From: a bacterium
GTDB lineage: Bacteria > Blakebacterota > Blakebacteria > Blakebacterales > Blakebacteraceae
Assembly: GCA_025774205.1 (NCBI GenBank)
Contig: JALGWK010000130.1
Location: forward strand, 1 to 5,531
Direction of reading: 5' to 3'
Length of the DNA: 5,531 nt
Below the pieces are notes generated by a model. It was not told the DNA's origin, did no database searches, and saw nothing but the letters and a program-made list of their open reading frames with translations. Positions 1 through 5,531 of this stretch are shown in pieces. The position numbers and the translations under genes are program-made. Every line of letters starts with the position of its first letter. Position 1 is the stretch's first letter.

Positions 1-1257
1 ACCCCGGACCACCCCGTTTTCGTCAACAGTTGGGATCGGGAACTCTATCTGGCGAACACGGCGGCTCTGGCAGCTGCGGGATTGGAGCATTCCACCCTGC
101 CAGGCATGGATCTGGATACAGACGGGTCACCCACAGGATTGATCCAGGCAGGATCGCCGGCCATCACAGAGATCCGGGCAGTAATCACGCCGAAATCAGA
201 AGAACGGATTCTGGACGAGATGCGGGCCGGCCTCAGGGAGCTGGCGAAGCGGGGTATCACCGAGTTCCATGACATCACCGGTGAACCATACCCGCGACGC
301 TATGCCGCTCTTCATGAGAACGGAGAACTCACCAGCCGGGTCTGGATGCGGTTGGATCTGAGTCGGAGTGCGGAGATCCGGGACGCCGGGATCGACATGG
401 GAACCCACCCCGTAACGGGACAGCCGGACCGGTATCTCCGCTACGGAGCTTACAAGGGTTACATGGATGGCCTGATGGGCTCCCACGGAGCCCTCCTGTT
501 CCAGCCGTATACTGACAATCCGGAAACCAGCGGACACTACCGCCGCCATTCCAGCGATGCCGGGGATCTCATGGAGCCCAATCTGGAGAAGATCCTGGGT
601 ATGATGAGGATCGCCGTGGAGGATGGGTACGTCATCAACACCCATGCCATCGGGGACAAGGGCATCGCCCTGACGCTGGACCAGTATGAGACACTCGCAA
701 CAGAGTACGGGAATGACGCGGTGGCCCGGTCGCGGGTGATCCATGCCCAGACCATGCGGGAGTCGGACTACCAGCGGTTTGCCGATCTGAATGTCATCGC
801 CGAGGTGAATCCCAGCATGGTACAGGATGACATGCGCTGGATCATTCGCCGGCTGGGTTCGGAGCGTGAGCAGCTATCCCATCCCTACAAGAGCTTCCTG
901 GATCATGGGGTGATCATCGTGGGAGGATCGGATATCCCCGGTGCCCAGGGCGCGACCTTCCCGTGTCATCCGAAGTATGTGATCAACGCAGCTGTGAACC
1001 GAACCAGAACCGACGGCACGCCGGAGGGGGGCTGGCTTCCCGAAGAGCGGATCTCCATGCACCAGGCCATCAGGATGCACACTCTGGATGCAGCCTACAG
1101 CGTGTTCGACGAGGAAGTCCGGGGGTCCATCAAGGCAGGAAAACTGGCTGACCTGACCGTTTCCGATATGAATCTCATGGAGATAGAATCCACCGATGTA
1201 CTCGACATGGAGATCGTAATGACCATCGTGGACGGCAGAATCGTGTTTGAGCGCTGA
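1..1257 (+). CDS. Amidohydrolase family 3 (YtcJ/NfdA-like), 5' truncated
   Basis: The frame is open from the first base, so the start lies outside the window; 418 residues are visible, against roughly 530-560 usual for YtcJ-like enzymes, so the N-terminal part with the first metal-binding HxH-type motif is missing. The visible part opens with HPVFVNSWDRELYLANTAAL, typical of the family's early substrate-side segment. Metal and catalytic positions can be read in order: YKGYMDG (candidate carboxylated lysine, visible residue 152, bases 454-456), THAIGDKG (His at 643-645), RVIHAQ (His at 742-744) and GGSDIPG (catalytic-type Asp at 931-933). The C-terminus GSIKAGKLADL is the usual end of the amidohydrolase beta-sandwich. 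The family hydrolyses amide or related C-N bonds with a binuclear metal site; the substrate cannot be told from sequence. No signal peptide can be judged. It ends with tandem stops TGA TAG, 4 nt from the stop of the convergent lipoprotein gene. Confidence 0.93.
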   Translation, partial: TPDHPVFVNSWDRELYLANTAALAAAGLEHSTLPGMDLDTDGSPTGLIQAGSPAITEIRAVITPKSEERILDEMRAGLRELAKRGITEFHDITGEPYPRRYAALHENGELTSRVWMRLDLSRSAEIRDAGIDMGTHPVTGQPDRYLRYGAYKGYMDGLMGSHGALLFQPYTDNPETSGHYRRHSSDAGDLMEPNLEKILGMMRIAVEDGYVINTHAIGDKGIALTLDQYETLATEYGNDAVARSRVIHAQTMRESDYQRFADLNVIAEVNPSMVQDDMRWIIRRLGSEREQLSHPYKSFLDHGVIIVGGSDIPGAQGATFPCHPKYVINAAVNRTRTDGTPEGGWLPEERISMHQAIRMHTLDAAYSVFDEEVRGSIKAGKLADLTVSDMNLMEIESTDVLDMEIVMTIVDGRIVFER

Positions 1258-1261
1258 TAGT

Positions 1262-1798
1262 CTACATTTCCGGTTCGGGAACGTACTCCGAGAAATTGCA
1301 GTGAGTGATCAGTAACCGGGCATCACGCCAGATAAGTGTGAATGTGACCGGTCCCTTCTGGGGTGGCGTGGTCTCTCCGGGTCGGGCGAAGAACCAGATG
1401 CCGGTTACAACCACTGAGGTATCGAACACATCGTAGCCGACATCCTCCAGCCACAGCCGGTTCTCCTGCTCCTTGCCTCCCGACACGAATCCGAATCCGA
1501 CGTGATGTTCCAGCACCGCTTCTTTGCCGCGGATGACACCCTCTTTCTCGGAAGAGAAATAGGTCAGGGCTTCGTCGGTGAGGAACAGTTCATCGACCAC
1601 ATCGAGATCGTAAGAGTTCCAGCAGGCGGTCCATGTTTCGATCAGTTCTTCCGCAGAGGTCAGTATCATTTCACCAATCGGTCGGGAATCGGTGCAGCCG
1701 GAGAGCGGCAGTACCAGGCTGATGGCAAGAGCCAGGAAGATCAGGTGGTCAGGGATCATCCGGGACGGAACGGGAGAGTGGGTATGGCAGAATATCAT
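1262..1798 (-). CDS. NTF2/SnoaL-like (DUF4440-type) lipoprotein
   Basis: This 178-residue protein has a lipoprotein signal peptide: a hydrophobic stretch at about residues 18-32 followed by the lipobox LSGC with Cys35, then TDS. The residue after the cysteine is Thr, not Asp, so outer-membrane or at least non-retained sorting is plausible. The mature part (about 45-170) resembles the NTF2/SnoaL-like fold: an opening helix with ELIETWTACWNSYDLDVVDELF, then TYFSSEKEGVIRGKEAV and a closing strand pair with GPVTFTLIWRD and LLITHCNFSEY. Such domains bind small ligands or act as simple isomerases or hydrolases; no catalytic set is evident here, so function is unknown. The start is supported by GGAGGAG 5 nt upstream; the inner Met14 lacks a ribosome site, although it would give a shorter, more usual signal peptide. 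It is the last gene of the minus-strand operon, 25 nt after the HAD gene. Confidence 0.88.
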   Translation of the reverse strand: MIFCHTHSPVPSRMIPDHLIFLALAISLVLPLSGCTDSRPIGEMILTSAEELIETWTACWNSYDLDVVDELFLTDEALTYFSSEKEGVIRGKEAVLEHHVGFGFVSGGKEQENRLWLEDVGYDVFDTSVVVTGIWFFARPGETTPPQKGPVTFTLIWRDARLLITHCNFSEYVPEPEM

Positions 1799-1803
1799 GA
1801 TGA

Positions 1804-1810
1804 CTCCTCC
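1804..1810 (-). promoter_or_regulatory. Shine-Dalgarno site of the lipoprotein gene
   Basis: The minus strand reads GGAGGAG, then 5 nt (TCATC), then ATG at 1798. It is one of the strongest ribosome sites in the window and fixes the start at 1798 rather than at the inner ATG at 1759. It lies inside the 25-nt gap after the HAD stop codon, so the lipoprotein can be initiated independently of its upstream neighbour. Confidence 0.8.
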
Positions 1811-1823
1811 GGCGATCTGCGGC

Positions 1824-2849
1824 TCATGAAGAGGGGAGCAGAACCGATAACGCGTCCTCGACTCCGGCCGCGATCATAACGGCTCCTGAGCTGGAGAACC
1901 ACTGAACTGATTCAGGATCGGAAGCACCTGTCAGACAGCAGACGAAGTGGAGATCCTCTTCTTCGAGATGCCGGCGGGCGCTCAGCAGGGCGGTCAGGTC
2001 ATCTCTGTTGTCACCAAAGTAACAGAGTGGGCGCGAATCGAGTTGCCGGGCCAGATGCACCAGGCCGGCGGGATCGGGTTTGAGCGGGAACCGGCCGTCG
2101 TCACAGATCATGGTCTCTGAACCGGGCTGTTCGGGCAGTCCGAGGAGATCGGCCGCCATTCGCATCTCTTCGGGGATCCGACCGGTGAAGATGCCATAGG
2201 GCAGTTGCCTGGCTGCTTCCCATATCTCACCCGCCACCAGCGGTCGTTCCCGACTCATCCCTCCCTCGCCCTGATGATATTGAAGGTCTTCGCCGTAGAT
2301 CTCACGGAAGATGTTCTCACCCATGTAGAACTCACGGCAGATCCTTACCAGGAGATCCCGGTCCACGTTCTCCATGATCTCACGGGCGCCGGTGTCACCG
2401 AGACGGACCCTGACAAGGTCTTTCATCGCTCCGATACCTCCGCCCGCGGCAGCGGCGTCCCTCGTCAGCGTTGCCAGGGTCGGGGCAGTCCAGGGGCTGT
2501 AGTAGTGCCAGAGGGCGAAGATCAGACCTGCTTCGGCGACGTCCCAGTCGTCGTTGAATCCACCGGCTTTCTTGATCATCTCCCCATCATCGATCTGCAT
2601 CCTGTGGACACTCCCGATGAGGCCCAGAACCGATTCGACGTAGCAGTTGACCGCCCTGGGGATCACCTCGCGGAAAGAGTGATGGGTGTCGATCAGAACG
2701 CCGTCGACATCGAACACCAGGCTTCCCGGTGTCTCTCTCCGTGGATCGAAATCGGGCCTGGCGGCGACCCCTTCGGAGAGCCGATCCCATCCGGCCTCGG
2801 ATACGATCTCATCAATGAGGGTGATCTTCTCTGCCCGGTGTTCGGTCAT
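1824..2849 (-). CDS. HAD-superfamily subfamily IA phosphatase-like hydrolase
   Basis: The 341-residue product carries all four HAD motifs: motif I FDVDGVLID with nucleophile Asp47 and Asp49, motif II FTGR with Thr222, motif III FPLKPDP with Lys257, and motif IV YFGDNRDD with Asp280 and Asp283/284. A long, largely helical stretch between motifs I and II (about 55-215) is the C1-type cap that sets the substrate. The segment after motif I, with SFREVIPRAV and KKAGGFNDDWD, resembles the odd HAD clade known as TIGR01548 (haloarchaea, cyanobacteria, oomycetes), whose substrate is unknown; this match is from memory. About 46 residues precede motif I, more than in plain phosphatases. Start choice: ATG at 2849 has GGAG 6 nt upstream; ATG at 2864, overlapping the previous stop as TGATG, is the alternative (346 residues) and would couple translation. 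The longer frame from 2930 runs deep into the upstream gene and is unlikely. Cytoplasmic, with no signal peptide. Confidence 0.9.
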   Translation of the reverse strand: MTEHRAEKITLIDEIVSEAGWDRLSEGVAARPDFDPRRETPGSLVFDVDGVLIDTHHSFREVIPRAVNCYVESVLGLIGSVHRMQIDDGEMIKKAGGFNDDWDVAEAGLIFALWHYYSPWTAPTLATLTRDAAAAGGGIGAMKDLVRVRLGDTGAREIMENVDRDLLVRICREFYMGENIFREIYGEDLQYHQGEGGMSRERPLVAGEIWEAARQLPYGIFTGRIPEEMRMAADLLGLPEQPGSETMICDDGRFPLKPDPAGLVHLARQLDSRPLCYFGDNRDDLTALLSARRHLEEEDLHFVCCLTGASDPESVQWFSSSGAVMIAAGVEDALSVLLPSS

Positions 2850-2855
2850 CTTGTT

Positions 2856-2859
2856 CTCC
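2856..2859 (-). promoter_or_regulatory. Shine-Dalgarno site choosing the HAD start
   Basis: The minus strand reads GGAG, six bases (AACAAG), then ATG at 2849. The earlier ATG pair at 2864 and 2861 has only AGGG about 10 nt upstream. The GGAG site is therefore the better-supported initiation point, although the TGATG overlap at 2866-2862 could also allow a ribosome leaving the upstream gene to restart there. Confidence 0.5.
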
Positions 2860-2863
2860 ATCA

Positions 2864-3103
2864 TCAGGAACCAACCCTGCGGTTCGTCAGCCACATGGCC
2901 AGCCCTGCCACGGTGATGATCAGGCCCCACCAGAGGTTAACGTGGAGATGGGCGAGCACGGTCGGTTCCAGAGGCGGATTGATCAGGTTCATCACCCCCG
3001 ATATCACCACCAGGATTCCAATCACTGTCAGTATCACTCCCACGAAATACCAGATCGGCTTCATCTGCTCGTAATCACTCTGTCCGTTCGGTTCTTCAGT
3101 CAT
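2864..3103 (-). CDS. Small two-helix membrane protein, probable symporter partner
   Basis: This 79-residue protein has a short polar N-terminus, then two hydrophobic segments at about residues 17-40 (from IWYFVGVILTVIGILVVISG) and 57-72 (from WWGLIITVAGLAMWL), joined by a loop containing NPPLEPTVLAHLHVN, and an NRRVGS tail. By charge, the Arg-rich tail is probably cytoplasmic, which puts both ends inside. It starts 7 nt after the symporter stop, and its ribosome site includes that stop codon. I cannot assign a named family. Small membrane proteins next to SSS transporters are well known (YhdT with PanF, YjcH with ActP), and by analogy this may be a subunit or stabiliser of the symporter; this is inference from position. 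It overlaps or nearly touches the HAD start, depending on which ATG is used there. Confidence 0.85.
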   Translation of the reverse strand: MTEEPNGQSDYEQMKPIWYFVGVILTVIGILVVISGVMNLINPPLEPTVLAHLHVNLWWGLIITVAGLAMWLTNRRVGS

Positions 3104-3110
3104 GTCCCGG

Positions 3111-3115
3111 TCACC
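3111..3115 (-). promoter_or_regulatory. Shine-Dalgarno site sharing the symporter stop codon
   Basis: The minus strand reads GGTGA, 7 nt, then ATG at 3103. The TGA inside this element is the stop codon of the symporter gene. GGTGA matches the 3' part of the full anti-Shine-Dalgarno complement. The arrangement places a terminating ribosome directly on the next gene's initiation site, consistent with coupled, matched synthesis of the two membrane proteins. Confidence 0.5.
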
Positions 3116-4814
3116 AGAGCAGGATGTTAATGATAAAGAAGAGCACCATCGTCACGGTCGCCCAGAATCCGACAGTCCGGTACCAGACCAGTCCCTCTTC
3201 GCGCTTCCTTTCGGTCAGGCTCCAGACCAGACCCCTGAGTTCTTCATCTGAACGAGGGGTTGTAAAGAAGCTGATGAGGATGCCCAGGCCACCGGCGATC
3301 ATCCATGCCCACAGTCCGCGCCAGAAGTTGGCGGCCATGAAACCGGCCCCGTCGACTGGCGTGAAGAAGGCAGGTTCCACGATATTCAGCTGCTGCATCA
3401 TGAACATTCCGAAGGAGGCCAGACAGCCGATCAGCATCCCCCAGAAGGCCCCGTCAGGCGTCAGGCGCTTCCAGAACATGCCCAGCAGAATTATCGCTAC
3501 ACCGGGTGCCAGGACCATCGAGGCGATTGCCTGCAGGTAGTCGATCACGGTCGGCATCGAACGCGCGATGTAGGCGCCGGCGACCGCCAGCCCCAGGCCG
3601 GCGATGGTCGCCTTCCGGCCCATCCGGAGCAGCTGAGGCGGGGTGGCATCCTTTTTGAACACCGCATGGTAGATGTCATAGGTCCAGACGGCTGTGAAGG
3701 CGCTCATGTTGCCGGCCTGGCCGGCCATCAGCATCGCCACGATGGCGGTGATCCCCAGGCCGATCATCCCCGCGGGGAAGTAGCGGGACATCATGATCGG
3801 CAGGGCCTTGTCGTACTGGATCTCACCTGCTGCGTTGGTCAGCAGGGCCCTCATCCCGGTGCCTTCGTCCTGCATGAGCACCAGCGTGATGATGCCGATA
3901 CTCACCACCACCAGGCCGAGCAGCATCTTGAAGTAGGTCCCGATGATTGGGGTCATCCGCGCCGAACGGAGGTCGCGGGCGGAGAAGGCACGCTGGATGA
4001 TCAGGAAGTCGGTTGTCCAGTATCCGAAGGCGATCGTCATCCCCATTCCGAAGATCATTCCCATCCAGGTCATCTGCATCGGATTGAGCCCCGGGTCACC
4101 TGTACTGGCCCAGAGGTGCACATGCCCCCAGGAGATGTTTTCCAGGCCCTGCCAGACTTCAGCGGGGCTGATCTCGATGAAACCGAGGACCGGCAGGATC
4201 AGGATGCCGGCCCAGATCAGGAAGAACTGGACGACCTCGGTGAAGATCGCCGATATCAGGCCGGCCATCGAGACGTAGAGGGCCACCAGCGCCGCCGCGA
4301 CCCAGACACTGACATGCCAGGGCCAGCCGAGCATAGCCTCCATGATCATGGCCAGGAGGTAGAGCGAGATCCCCGAAACGAGCACCATCATGATCGAGAA
4401 GATGAAGGCGTTCAGCACCCGGGTCTTCTCGTCGAACCGTTCCTTGAGATACCCCGGAATCGACTTGATGCGGCCGCTGTAGTAGAAGGGCATCATGAAG
4501 ACACCCAGGAACACCATCGCCGGGATGGCGCCGATCAGGTAGAAATGGGCACAGTGGATGCCGTACTTCATGGCATTGCCGGCGTACCCGATGACCTCCA
4601 TGGCGCCCATGTTGGCGGACATGAAGGCTATGCCGGCTACCCACATGCTGTTGCGGCGTCCCGCCAGGAAGAAATCCTCATCGTTCCGGGTGAACTTCTT
4701 GAGGTAGAAGCCCATGCCGACGATGAATCCGATGAAGATCAGCAGGATCAGCCAGTCGATCAGCGAGAGATCGATCATGGTTGAAGTCTGTGCCAGCGGT
4801 GCAGTGCCTTCCAT
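3111..4814 (-). CDS. Sodium:solute symporter (SSS/SLC5 family) transporter
   Basis: The 567-residue polytopic membrane protein has the SSS layout: TM1 from about residue 18 followed by the marker DFFLAGR (47-53), IKSIPGYLKERF (116-127), a TM7 segment ending in FLIIQR, TM8 leading to TYDIY (378-382), and a final helix ending in NILLW. Thirteen or fourteen helices are expected. The family moves a small organic solute inward with Na+. Aligned by eye with vSGLT as I remember it, sugar-contacting Tyr263 and Lys294 are kept (Tyr265, Lys296), but Gln69, Glu88 and Asn260 become Glu73, Tyr92 and Ala262, and the Na2-site serines 364/365 become Ala364-Gly365. Substrate and coupling ion are therefore unassigned. 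A GTG at 4826 would add four residues but lies inside the ribosome site, so ATG 4814 was chosen. It is the first gene of the operon. Confidence 0.92.
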   Translation of the reverse strand: MEGTAPLAQTSTMIDLSLIDWLILLIFIGFIVGMGFYLKKFTRNDEDFFLAGRRNSMWVAGIAFMSANMGAMEVIGYAGNAMKYGIHCAHFYLIGAIPAMVFLGVFMMPFYYSGRIKSIPGYLKERFDEKTRVLNAFIFSIMMVLVSGISLYLLAMIMEAMLGWPWHVSVWVAAALVALYVSMAGLISAIFTEVVQFFLIWAGILILPVLGFIEISPAEVWQGLENISWGHVHLWASTGDPGLNPMQMTWMGMIFGMGMTIAFGYWTTDFLIIQRAFSARDLRSARMTPIIGTYFKMLLGLVVVSIGIITLVLMQDEGTGMRALLTNAAGEIQYDKALPIMMSRYFPAGMIGLGITAIVAMLMAGQAGNMSAFTAVWTYDIYHAVFKKDATPPQLLRMGRKATIAGLGLAVAGAYIARSMPTVIDYLQAIASMVLAPGVAIILLGMFWKRLTPDGAFWGMLIGCLASFGMFMMQQLNIVEPAFFTPVDGAGFMAANFWRGLWAWMIAGGLGILISFFTTPRSDEELRGLVWSLTERKREEGLVWYRTVGFWATVTMVLFFIINILLW

Positions 4815-4822
4815 CAACCTCT

Positions 4823-4829
4823 TCACCTC
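4823..4829 (-). promoter_or_regulatory. Shine-Dalgarno site of the symporter gene
   Basis: The minus strand reads GAGGTGA, 8 nt, then ATG at 4814. The GTG at 4826-4824, which would open a longer frame, is part of this element and so is probably not a start codon. The inner ATG at 4778, directly before the first membrane helix, has no comparable site. Confidence 0.7.
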
Positions 4830-5017
4830 AGAGTGCAGAGTGACGCCGCCCGTCGTTCACCTCTCCGGCGGCCCTTCATTCTGTACAGGCAGGAAGGGGT
4901 TGAATTCAAGTCCGGAAAACTGTGGGTACTGAATGACGCTCCATGCTCTCTGGTATAGAGGGAGGGATGACGGTAGAATCCGTCTGAGTCCCGTCCGCGT
5001 TTATCCACCTCCTCGCC
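4830..5017. promoter_or_regulatory. Divergent intergenic region, presumed two-way promoter zone
   Basis: This stretch lies between the symporter operon (leftward) and the BNR protein gene (rightward), and must supply the start of transcription for both unless the operon is read from elsewhere. I find no convincing sigma-70 promoter. Weak rightward candidates are TATAGA at 4954-4959 and TAGAAT at 4974-4979, neither with a good -35 box. Leftward, TTGAAT (4909-4904) has only poor -10 partners. No tRNA, riboswitch or strong hairpin was seen; CTCTCT/AGAGGG around 4946-4962 makes only a weak stem. Confidence 0.4.
4900..4909. repeat. Perfect 10-bp palindrome TTGAATTCAA
   Basis: TTGAATTCAA reads the same on both strands and lies near the middle of the divergent intergenic region, in an A/T-richer patch. 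Each half, TTGAA, resembles a -35 box facing either way. It could be an operator for a dimeric regulator or simply chance; a single 10-bp palindrome is weak evidence. Confidence 0.25.
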
Positions 5018-5023
5018 AGGGGA
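5018..5023 (+). promoter_or_regulatory. Shine-Dalgarno site of the BNR protein gene
   Basis: AGGGGA lies 5 nt before the ATG at 5029, directly preceding a classic signal peptide. This supports 5029 as the true start of a gene whose end lies beyond the window. Confidence 0.6.
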
Positions 5024-5028
5024 ATGAC

Positions 5029-5531
5029 ATGCGCCGCTACATTCCGAAACTGATCCCGTTCTCGATCGCCCTGCTTGCCTTTACCCTCATCACGTCGGTC
5101 ACCGTTGAAGCGCAGTCGCGCGCCGAGCGCCGGCAGGCCCGCATTGAACAGACGGCCCAGGTCGACCCGGCCCTCTTCACCGGACTCTCCTTCCGACTGG
5201 TCGGGCCATCCCGAGGCGGGCGGAGCACCACTGTCACGGGAGTTCCCTCGCAACCGAACACCTACTACATGGGTGAGGCGAGCGGGGGGCTCTTCAAGAC
5301 CACCGACGGGGGTGAGAGCTGGTTCCCGGTCACCGACGGCCAGGTACCGGTCGGATCGACCGGCTCGGTGGTAGTGGCTGATTCCGATCCGAATGTGGTC
5401 TGGCTCGGAACCGGATCGGACGGGGTGCGAAGCAACGTTTCGACCGGCCGGGGCGTGTATCGCAGCAACGATGCCGGTGCGACCTGGGAGTTCGCGGGAT
5501 TGTATGACGTCGGACAGATCGGGGCAGTCCG
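5029..5531 (+). CDS. Exported BNR/Asp-box (sortilin-like) repeat protein, 3' truncated
   Basis: The frame stays open to the right edge, showing the first 167 residues of what in this family is usually a protein of around 1000 residues. The N-terminus is a Sec signal peptide: MRRYIPK, a hydrophobic core at about 9-24, and a likely cut after VEA (Ala28). The mature part has the motif FRLVGPSRGGR (55-65), then beta-propeller blades with Asp-box signatures KTTDGGESW (90-98) and RSNDAGATW (145-153), each preceded by a GLF or GVY strand, plus DSDPNVVWLGTG (118-129). This matches the secreted BNR or VPS10/sortilin-like repeat proteins common in Gemmatimonadota, Bacteroidota and Acidobacteriota. They are predicted multi-blade propellers in the periplasm or at the cell surface; some are annotated as glycosyl hydrolases, but Asp-boxes are structural and do not show catalysis. 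It is transcribed away from the symporter operon. Confidence 0.88.
   Translation, partial: MRRYIPKLIPFSIALLAFTLITSVTVEAQSRAERRQARIEQTAQVDPALFTGLSFRLVGPSRGGRSTTVTGVPSQPNTYYMGEASGGLFKTTDGGESWFPVTDGQVPVGSTGSVVVADSDPNVVWLGTGSDGVRSNVSTGRGVYRSNDAGATWEFAGLYDVGQIGAV

Noticed and set aside
196-744. A 182-codon open frame on the - strand inside the amidohydrolase gene
   Set aside because: The + strand frame carries conserved metal-site motifs throughout this stretch, and the antisense product has none.
2205-3074. A 289-codon open frame on the + strand opposite the HAD and small membrane genes
   Set aside because: It crosses two genes with clear motifs on the other strand and has no recognisable domain of its own; an antisense shadow.
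3666-4784. A 372-codon open frame on the + strand opposite the symporter gene
   Set aside because: The translation is extremely rich in His, Asp, Glu and Gly with no domain or hydrophobic core, typical of the antisense of a G+C-rich membrane-protein gene. The opposite strand holds a clear SSS transporter.
4824-4826. GTG as start of the symporter
   Set aside because: It is inside GAGGTGA, the ribosome site for the ATG at 4814, so it would have no site of its own at a proper distance.
4946-4962. Weak inverted repeat CTCTCT/AGAGGG with a short loop
   Set aside because: The stem is only six pairs including a G-U, with no U-tract after it; it does not qualify as a terminator or a clear RNA element.
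4967-4987. A tiny frame (MTVESV then stop) in the divergent region, as a possible leader peptide
   Set aside because: The GGAGGG element directly abuts the ATG, leaving no spacing for initiation, and there is no attenuator-like hairpin downstream.
1-5531. Possible defence system, mobile element or CRISPR array
   Set aside because: No transposase, integrase, nuclease, reverse transcriptase, repeat-spacer pattern or terminal inverted repeats were found; the genes are metabolic, transport and envelope types.

Overview
The window comes from a G+C-rich bacterium. The gene types (a secreted Asp-box/BNR repeat protein starting with an FRLVGP-type domain, a YtcJ-like amidohydrolase, and a sodium:solute symporter with a small membrane partner) suggest Gemmatimonadota or a related FCB or Acidobacteriota-like environmental lineage. 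This is an impression from protein style only; no rRNA or marker gene is present.

Layout: (1) Bases 1-1257, + strand: the C-terminal three quarters of an amidohydrolase family 3 (YtcJ/NfdA-like) enzyme, cut by the left edge. (2) Bases 1262-4814, - strand: four tightly packed genes that look like one operon. In transcription order they are an SSS-family symporter (4814-3111), a two-helix membrane protein (3103-2864), a HAD-superfamily phosphatase-like hydrolase (2849-1824) and an NTF2/SnoaL-like lipoprotein (1798-1262). Gaps are 7, 14 and 25 nt, and each gene has its own Shine-Dalgarno sequence. (3) Bases 4815-5028: a divergent intergenic region that should hold promoters for both directions; it contains a perfect 10-bp palindrome but no convincing promoter. 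(4) Bases 5029-5531, + strand: the N-terminus of an exported BNR/sortilin-like repeat protein, cut by the right edge.

How the genes may work together: the symporter and the two-helix protein probably form one transport unit, as with other SSS transporters that travel with a small membrane partner. The hydrolase and lipoprotein are co-transcribed by position, but no shared pathway can be read from the sequence. The amidohydrolase converges on the operon with only 4 nt between the two stop codons, so it is a separate unit.

No RNA gene, CRISPR array, insertion sequence, prophage or attachment site was found. The region reads as ordinary chromosome. The most notable point is the symporter: by eye, several ion- and sugar-binding positions known from vSGLT are substituted, which leaves its substrate and coupling ion open. 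Start codons of three operon genes were placed downstream of the longest possible reading frame, or confirmed, using Shine-Dalgarno positions.
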